Shown here piece after piece: positions 58,967 to 64,000 of a DNA stretch of 64,000 nt. Source of the DNA: Nocardia tenerifensis NBRC 101015 (lineage in GTDB: Bacteria > Actinomycetota > Actinomycetes > Mycobacteriales > Mycobacteriaceae); contig NZ_BAGH01000160.1 of NCBI RefSeq assembly GCF_000308715.1, forward strand, positions 1 to 64,000, in the 5' to 3' direction. Position 1 is the stretch's first letter. Each line of letters starts with the position of its first letter. The position numbers and the translations under genes are program-made. The notes beneath the pieces are model-generated. The model did not search any database and was not told where the DNA came from. It saw nothing but the letters and a program-made list of their open reading frames with translations.

Positions 58967-59689
58967 ATGCCACCGAGACGACGTTCTGCGCTGCTCGCCA
59001 GGTTGGTCGCCGAGACACCCGGCCGCCCGCGGGTGATCCTCGGTGAACTGCGCCGAGTGATCCTGGACGGCGCGGTGCCGCCACGCACCGTGATCCCGCT
59101 GCGTGAGGTGGCCGAGCTGTTCGGCGTGAGCCATATCCCGGTCCGTGAGGCGCTCAAGACGCTGATCGGGGAGGGCCTGGTGACCCATGAACCGCACGGC
59201 GGCTACACGGTGGCCCAGCTGACCGCCGCCGAGCTACGCGAGATGTACATCGTCCGGGAGACCTTGGAGACCGCCTCGCTCGCCGCGGCCGCGCTGCACG
59301 CGAGCGACGAGGACCGCGCGGAGCTGATCGCCGTGAACGAGCAACTGCAGCAGGCGATCCGTGAGGACGATCCCGGTGCGTACCATCGCCGGTCCCGTGA
59401 TTTCCACGCCGCGCTGACCAGGCCGTCACGCATGTTCCGGCTGCTGCACATGCTGGAGTCGGCGTGGAACGTGACCGAGCCGGTGCAGTCGATGGTGCAC
59501 ATCAGCCGGGGCGATCGGGTGCGCCTGCACACCGATCACGCGTCGATGATGGACGCCTTCCTCGCCCGCGACGTCGATCGCCTGCTGCTCGTCGCCGAAC
59601 GCCATCACCGCAGGCTCGAGACGGTCATCGCGACCCTGCCGACGGACACGGGACTGCTCGCGCCGGAAGATATATCTGTCGCGCAATAG
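58967..59689 (+). CDS. GntR-family regulator (FadR/FCD type)
   Basis: This 240-residue regulator has the GntR winged helix (GELRRVILDGAVPPRT then ELFGVSHIPVREALKTL) and an FCD domain with the metal-binding Asp/His positions (HRRSRDFHAALTR and the later His residues). TAGCGT lies 7 nt before ATG 58967, which looks like a -10 for a leaderless transcript; GTG 58958 is an alternative. It precedes the NCS1 permease gene and probably senses its substrate or a breakdown product. Confidence 0.91.
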   Translation: MPPRRRSALLARLVAETPGRPRVILGELRRVILDGAVPPRTVIPLREVAELFGVSHIPVREALKTLIGEGLVTHEPHGGYTVAQLTAAELREMYIVRETLETASLAAAALHASDEDRAELIAVNEQLQQAIREDDPGAYHRRSRDFHAALTRPSRMFRLLHMLESAWNVTEPVQSMVHISRGDRVRLHTDHASMMDAFLARDVDRLLLVAERHHRRLETVIATLPTDTGLLAPEDISVAQ

Positions 59690-59716
59690 CCGGGAAATAA
59701 CGGCGCAATGGCCGGG
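59681..59716. promoter_or_regulatory. 14-bp direct repeat, candidate GntR operator
   Basis: GCGCAATAGCCGGG (59681-59694) and GCGCAATGGCCGGG (59703-59716) differ by one base, with a 22-bp period. They lie between the GntR stop and the NCS1 permease start, the first overlapping the GntR stop codon. Confidence 0.45.
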
Positions 59717-59775
59717 CAACGCCGAATTCGTACCGTCGTCTCGATCGTATTTTCACCTCCCGGACGGGAAAACTC

Positions 59776-61281
59776 ATGACCGAAACCATCGCGGCACCGG
59801 ACTCCGCACCGCCGCCTCTCGCCGGATCACCCGATATCACCCTCGGCTACGACCCACGGCTCACCAACGCCGACCTCGCCCCGTTGCGCGAACAGAGCTG
59901 GAGCTCGTACAACATCTTCGCGTTCTGGATGTCGGACGTACACAGCGTCGGCGGATACGTCACGGCGGGCAGCCTGTTCGCACTCGGCCTGGCCAGCTGG
60001 CAGGTACTGGCGGCGCTGCTGATCGGCATCACGATCGTCTACTTCTTCTGCAACCTGGTGGCGAAGCCGAGCCAGGTGACCGGCGTGCCCTATCCGGTCA
60101 TGTGCCGCAGCGCCTTCGGCGTGCTGGGGGCGAACATTCCCGCGGTCATCCGGGGCTTGATCGCGTTGGCCTGGTATGGAATCCAGACCTTCCTGGCCTC
60201 GGCGGCGTTGGATGTCGTACTGGTGAAGCTCTTTCCGGGTCTGGCGCCCTACGCGGTGGTCGAAGACTATGGCTTCCTGGGCCTTTCGTTGCTGGGGTGG
60301 GGGAGCTACCTCGCGCTGTGGGTGGTGCAGGCGTGCGTGTTCTGGCGCGGCATGGAGTCGATCCGCAGGTTCATCGACTTCTGCGGGCCTGCGGTCTACG
60401 TGGTGATGTTCCTGCTCTGCGGATACCTGATCGCGAAAGCGGGTTGGGGCGCCATCGATCTGAACCTCGGTGCCGTGAAGTACACGGGCTGGGACTCGCT
60501 GCCGGTCATGCTCGGCGCCATCGCGCTGGTGGTGTCCTACTTCTCGGGGCCGATGCTGAACTTCGGTGACTTCTCCCGCTACGGAAAGACTTTCGCCGCG
60601 GTGCGCCGGGGCAACCTGCTCGGGCTCCCGCTCAACTTCCTGCTGTTCTCACTGCTGGTGGTGGTCACCGCCTCGCTGACGGTTCCGGTCTACGGCGAGC
60701 TGATCACCGACCCGGTCGCCACCGTCGCCCGCATCGACAGCACGTTCGCGATCGTGTTGGGGGCGTTGACCTTCACGGTCGCCACCATCGGCATCAATAT
60801 CGTCGCGAACTTCATCTCGCCCGCCTTCGACTTCTCGCACGTGAATCCCCAGCGGATCAGCTGGCGGGCGGGCGGCATGATCGCCGCGGTCGGCTCGGTG
60901 CTGATCACCCCGTGGAACCTGTACAACAATCCCGAGGTGATCCACTACACCCTCGAGGTGCTCGGCGCTTTCATCGGTCCGCTGTTCGGCGTGCTCATCG
61001 CCGACTACTACCTGGTGCGCAAGCAGCACGTGGTGGTCGACGACCTGTTCACCATGTCGAAGGCCGGAAGCTACTGGTACCGAAGCGGTTACAACCCGGC
61101 GGCGGTGCTTGCGACGGCAGTGGGCGCGTTGATTGCGGTCGTCCCGGTGTTGGCCGGCGACGTGACCGGCATGCACACCGCCGCGCAGTACAGCTGGTTC
61201 ATCGGCTGCGGCGTCGGCTTCGCCCTCTATTACCTGGTGGCGACGCGGACACGGCTCGCGGTGCGGAAAGCGCCGGCCTGA
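59776..61281 (+). CDS. NCS1-family nucleobase/hydantoin permease
   Basis: This 501-residue membrane protein has about twelve hydrophobic helices and the NCS1 hallmarks LREQSWSSYNIFAFWMSDVH, GYVTAGSLFALGLASWQVLA and the GxxFSRYGK region (MLNFGDFSRYGK). Its branch includes hydantoin, allantoin, uracil and cytosine carriers. The adjoining racemase makes hydantoin or a related ureide the most likely cargo. Its stop and the next ATG share bases (TGATG). Confidence 0.95.
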   Translation: MTETIAAPDSAPPPLAGSPDITLGYDPRLTNADLAPLREQSWSSYNIFAFWMSDVHSVGGYVTAGSLFALGLASWQVLAALLIGITIVYFFCNLVAKPSQVTGVPYPVMCRSAFGVLGANIPAVIRGLIALAWYGIQTFLASAALDVVLVKLFPGLAPYAVVEDYGFLGLSLLGWGSYLALWVVQACVFWRGMESIRRFIDFCGPAVYVVMFLLCGYLIAKAGWGAIDLNLGAVKYTGWDSLPVMLGAIALVVSYFSGPMLNFGDFSRYGKTFAAVRRGNLLGLPLNFLLFSLLVVVTASLTVPVYGELITDPVATVARIDSTFAIVLGALTFTVATIGINIVANFISPAFDFSHVNPQRISWRAGGMIAAVGSVLITPWNLYNNPEVIHYTLEVLGAFIGPLFGVLIADYYLVRKQHVVVDDLFTMSKAGSYWYRSGYNPAAVLATAVGALIAVVPVLAGDVTGMHTAAQYSWFIGCGVGFALYYLVATRTRLAVRKAPA

Positions 61282-62009
61282 TGCGCATTCGCCTGGTCAA
61301 CCCGAACACCACGCGGGCGATGACCGACCTGATCGAGGAGTGTGCCGCGGCCGTGGCCGGTCCAGGCACGCTCCTCGACGCGGTGACCGCCGAGATGGGG
61401 CCCGCCTCGATCGAGAGTCACTACGACGAGGCCCTCAGCGTGCCCGGTGTGCTCGCCGCCATCCGGCGCGGCGAGGAGGAGGGGGTCGACGGCTATGTGA
61501 TCGCCTGCTTCGGCGATCCAGGGCTGGATGCCGCGCGAGAATTGGCCGCCGGCCCGGTGATCGGCATCGCGGAGGCGGCCATGCAGACGGCCAGCCATGT
61601 CGGCCGGGGATTCAGCGTCGTCACGACCTTGCACCGCACCGTGGGGCGCGCCGCCGATCTGGTGGAACGATATGGGCGACAACGTTTTTGCCTCGGCATC
61701 CACGCCTGTGAGCTACCTGTGCTCGCGCTCGACACGGATCCGCGAGCCCGCAAGATCGTCACCGAAACCTGCCGGGCAGCGGTGGAGGCCGACGGCTCCG
61801 ACGCGATCGTGCTCGGCTGCGCGGGGATGGCCGATCTGTGCACGCACATCCGCGACGAGGTCGAGGTGCCGGTGATCGACGGGGTGGCGGCGGCAACGCT
61901 GACCGTGCAGTCGTTGCTCACCCTCGGCCTGCGTAAGTCCGGTAGGGGAGAGTTCGCGGCCCCGCCGCCCAAGCCGTACTCCGGATTGCTTCGCTCGTTC
62001 GAGCGGTGA
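61281..62009 (+). CDS. hydantoin racemase-type Asp/Glu racemase family protein
   Basis: This 242-residue protein has MRIRLVNPNTTRAMTDL, as in hydantoin racemases, and two catalytic Cys positions in equivalent places: Cys76 (VIACFGD) and Cys180 (IVLGCAGMADL). It would interconvert D and L forms of 5-substituted hydantoins. It overlaps the NCS1 gene by one base. No hydantoinase or carbamoylase gene is in view, so downstream steps must be elsewhere or the substrate is different (for example allantoin). Confidence 0.92.
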   Translation: MRIRLVNPNTTRAMTDLIEECAAAVAGPGTLLDAVTAEMGPASIESHYDEALSVPGVLAAIRRGEEEGVDGYVIACFGDPGLDAARELAAGPVIGIAEAAMQTASHVGRGFSVVTTLHRTVGRAADLVERYGRQRFCLGIHACELPVLALDTDPRARKIVTETCRAAVEADGSDAIVLGCAGMADLCTHIRDEVEVPVIDGVAAATLTVQSLLTLGLRKSGRGEFAAPPPKPYSGLLRSFER

Positions 62010-62017
62010 CGCGGACC

Positions 62018-62368
62018 TCAGGCCGCGGCGGCGGTCTGCAGCTTTCGCAGGGCGGCGTCCGGGTCGTCGACGTCTACGACGATGCGCGTGAACGGGGCGC
62101 CGGAGAGTTCGATGCGCAGGGCGCGTCCGTCGAACCTGGTGTCCCAGAACTCTTTACGGCCCTTGCCGCGAAAGGTGCCCGCGGCGATGACGCCGGGGAA
62201 GAAGGTGCCGGGGGCGCGGACCCAGGGTGGGCGGCGGTCGACCTCGGCCTTGGTGACGGCGGTGATGTTCGCCAGGTCGAAGGTGATGCGTTCGCGCAGC
62301 GCGAGGACCTGGTGTCCGCCGATCACCTGGATCGTCACTGTCGTACCGGTGACCTCGAGTTCGACCAT
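62018..62368 (-). CDS. bacterial PH-like domain protein
   Basis: This 116-residue protein has a beta-rich fold with MVELEVTGTTVTIQVIGGHQ and WVRAPGTFFPGVIAAGTFRG, a layout seen in uncharacterised bacterial PH-domain-like proteins of actinomycetes. GAGGTG precedes ATG 62368. It converges on the racemase gene with an 8-nt gap. The function is unknown. Confidence 0.78.
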   Translation of the reverse strand: MVELEVTGTTVTIQVIGGHQVLALRERITFDLANITAVTKAEVDRRPPWVRAPGTFFPGVIAAGTFRGKGRKEFWDTRFDGRALRIELSGAPFTRIVVDVDDPDAALRKLQTAAAA

Positions 62369-62614
62369 CACGCACCTCATTTCGCCGACGACTCTTACGG
62401 CCACCACAATGCCGGGCCGACCTGGTCGTAGCCTGTGCCGTTCCTATGATTTCTCTCAGGGTTTCGACATGTTGTTACTTAGATATGCGCATCTAAAAAT
62501 ATGGTTGCGACAAGCGGTCAAGGCTCGTAACCGCGTGTGTCGGACCAGAGCGGCAGGGACGGTATGGGATTCTCACCGTGCCCGTTTCCGCAGGCCCGCG
62601 AAAGAGGTGCCGAA

Positions 62615-63133
62615 GTGACGCTGGGAAAGATCGCCACCACAGCCGCCGTAGCCGCGGCGTTGCTCGCACCGTTCGACACTCCCGCCGCCTCGGCGCTCCC
62701 ACCCGCAGGCACCTGCGCGAACGGCGAGTTCCGGTGGACGGCGGTGGACGGCGGAATCGGCATGACCCCGCACACGCTCACCTTCACCTCCGTCGGCGTG
62801 CTGCGCGACTGCACGGGCGGACCCGAGGACATCACCGGCGGCACCTTCACCGGCACCCATATCGCGATTTCGGACTGCTTGCGCCCGGCCGACGGCCCCA
62901 TCACGGTCGACGTGCTCTGGTCGAACGGCGAGACGAGCAGGCTGCAGGGCCCGTGGCCGGTGACCATGCAGCAGCCGACTATCGGCACACTGGAGGTCGT
63001 CGACGGCCTCGGCCAAGGCAGTCGAGTACGGATCACCGCCGACTACGAGATGACGCCCGAGATGATCGGCGGCTGCCTCGGCCTAGGAGTGCGCACCGGC
63101 GCCGGACGGCTCAGCGCTGCCACGTTTCAGTGA
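62615..63133 (+). CDS. secreted hypothetical protein
   Basis: This 172-residue protein from GTG 62615 has a signal peptide, TLGKIATTAAVAAALLAPFD followed by TPAASA, with cleavage likely near Ala28. The mature part is beta-rich, with Cys pairs (GTCANGEF, VLRDCTGGP, AISDCLRP, GGCLGLGV) that could form two disulfides. AAAGAGG lies 7 nt upstream. It is probably an exported beta-sandwich protein of unknown role. Its 3' end overlaps the idi gene by 23 nt on the opposite strand. Confidence 0.78.
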   Translation: MTLGKIATTAAVAAALLAPFDTPAASALPPAGTCANGEFRWTAVDGGIGMTPHTLTFTSVGVLRDCTGGPEDITGGTFTGTHIAISDCLRPADGPITVDVLWSNGETSRLQGPWPVTMQQPTIGTLEVVDGLGQGSRVRITADYEMTPEMIGGCLGLGVRTGAGRLSAATFQ

Positions 63134-63683
63134 GCGCTCGTTCGGCGAGGTCGAGCACGCCGCCGAGCCACGGTGTGTAGGCCGCCGGGTCCTCGGCCAT
63201 GGCTTCGCGCAGCTCGGCGGGTTGAATCCAGAGGTAGTCGGCCACCTCGGCCGGATCGGGGCGCGGGACGCCCGCGCTGAGCCGGCCGACGAGAACGTGG
63301 TCCCACTCGAACTCGACGCGCCCGGTCGAGGCGTCCTCGGCGCGATACCGGTACACGCCCACTTCGGTGAACGACGTGGCCAGGCCCATCTCCTCGGCCA
63401 GGCGCACCGCCGCGGCCGCCGCGACGGGCTCGCCCGGCGCGGGGTGGCCGCAGCAGGTGTTGGCCCACTGCGACGGGAAGCGGGTCTTCACCGCGGCCCG
63501 CCGCTGCAGCAGCACCCGTCCGTCGTCGTCGAACAGCAGCACCGAGAAGGCGCGGTGCAGCTGTCCGGGCGCCTGATGAGCCCGCGACACCGGGCAGGTG
63601 CCGACCGCGTGCCCTGCGTCGTCGACGAGCTCGACGGGCAGGGCCTCGCGGTCGGTGATCGCCTGGGCGAAGGTCTCGGTCAC
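63111..63683 (-). CDS. idi: isopentenyl-diphosphate delta-isomerase (type 1, Idi)
   Basis: This 190-residue Nudix enzyme interconverts IPP and DMAPP. It has the catalytic Cys78 in WANTCCGHPAPGEP, the Nudix-like AAAVRLAEEMGL, and EFEWDHVLVG with the catalytic Glu. The GTG start overlaps the stop of the upstream methyltransferase gene (GTGA), so the isomerase is translated with it and supplies C5 units to that pathway. Confidence 0.94.
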   Translation of the reverse strand: MTETFAQAITDREALPVELVDDAGHAVGTCPVSRAHQAPGQLHRAFSVLLFDDDGRVLLQRRAAVKTRFPSQWANTCCGHPAPGEPVAAAAAVRLAEEMGLATSFTEVGVYRYRAEDASTGRVEFEWDHVLVGRLSAGVPRPDPAEVADYLWIQPAELREAMAEDPAAYTPWLGGVLDLAERALTETWQR

Positions 63684-64000
63684 CTACCCACCTTATCGGC
63701 GGCGATCAGCAGGTATTGGAAACTGCCCTCCTGGTACGCGGTCAGGAAGGGGCGCTCCACACCGGTCGCGAGCTCGGATTTCGTCCGCAGCTCCCAGTAC
63801 GGAATGGTGTCGGGCGTGAGGTCGATCACCTCGATCGGGACCAGGTTGTTCGCGGCCATCGCGCGGAAGTACTCGCCGCGCGGGTGGATCATGCAGCCGT
63901 AGTGCGCGTCGATCCAGCTGACCGAGGACGAGCGGCCACCGGTCACATCGTTGGAGCAGCCGGTGATGCAGACGTAGCGTCCGCCTGGCTCGAGCAGCCG
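63680..64000 (-). CDS. geranyl diphosphate 2-C-methyltransferase, C-terminal part (cut by window edge)
   Basis: The visible 106 codons read RLLEPGGRYVCITGCSNDVT then SWIDAHYGCMIHPRGEYFRA, followed by IPYWELRTKSELATGVERPF and a GSFQYLLIAADKVGR ending. These are the C-terminal motifs of the SAM-dependent enzyme that makes 2-methylgeranyl diphosphate, the first step of 2-methylisoborneol (earthy odour) synthesis in actinomycetes. The N-terminus and the terpene cyclase partner would lie beyond the right edge. It is coupled to idi by a GTGA overlap. Confidence 0.9.
   Translation of the reverse strand, partial: RLLEPGGRYVCITGCSNDVTGGRSSSVSWIDAHYGCMIHPRGEYFRAMAANNLVPIEVIDLTPDTIPYWELRTKSELATGVERPFLTAYQEGSFQYLLIAADKVGR

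Overview
The window is a high-GC actinobacterial chromosome segment, most likely from Nocardia or a close relative in the Mycobacteriales. The grounds are the codon bias, frequent GTG starts, leaderless-looking promoters, many TetR regulators paired with redox enzymes, mycothiol-type DinB folds, an F420-type oxidoreductase, a mycobacterial-type argCJBDF-R-GH order, and idi next to a geranyl diphosphate C-methyltransferase. The genus is inferred; no rRNA or tRNA lies in the window.

Layout. 1-40.3 kb is an accessory-like mosaic of short transcription units. Most are one regulator (LysR, ArsR, Rrf2, GntR, XRE/MmyB, or one of seven TetR) beside one or two enzymes (SDRs, P450-like protein, FAD monooxygenase, MOSC protein, aldo/keto reductase, DHFR-like protein, esterases, LLM oxidoreductase, MDR dehydrogenase, Dabb protein). 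In many pairs an inverted repeat that could be the operator is visible between the genes. A type-VII-secretion-flavoured patch (HEERH protein, lipoprotein, small membrane protein) lies at 31.4-32.9 kb. Three genes here look broken by single-base shifts: a SnoaL-like lipoprotein, a second lipoprotein, and a virginiamycin B lyase.

40.5-51.9 kb is core metabolism: coaD, a DinB-like protein, then argC-argJ-argB-argD-argF with 4-nt overlaps, argR, a 52-aa peptide on the other strand, argG, a TIGR00027-type methyltransferase, and argH. Nearly identical 33-bp ARG-box/promoter blocks precede argC and argG. A 37-bp sequence is repeated with an 80-bp period between argF and argR.

52-64 kb holds an SMR efflux protein, a Uma2 nuclease, a sugar ABC transporter (single-domain ATPase, permease, lipoprotein binding protein), biosynthetic-type threonine ammonia-lyase, a class C beta-lactamase-fold esterase, a GntR - NCS1 permease - hydantoin racemase unit, a PH-like protein, a secreted protein, and at the right edge idi translationally coupled to the 3' end of a geranyl diphosphate 2-C-methyltransferase gene. 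This last pair is the edge of a probable 2-methylisoborneol locus.

The points most worth following up are the 225-residue P450-like protein coupled to a PEP-mutase-like lyase, the methyltransferase embedded between argG and argH, the duplicated argF-argR spacer, and the 2-methylisoborneol locus edge. No CRISPR array, insertion sequence, prophage or tRNA was recognised. Many start codons were chosen by reading ribosome sites or operators and remain predictions.
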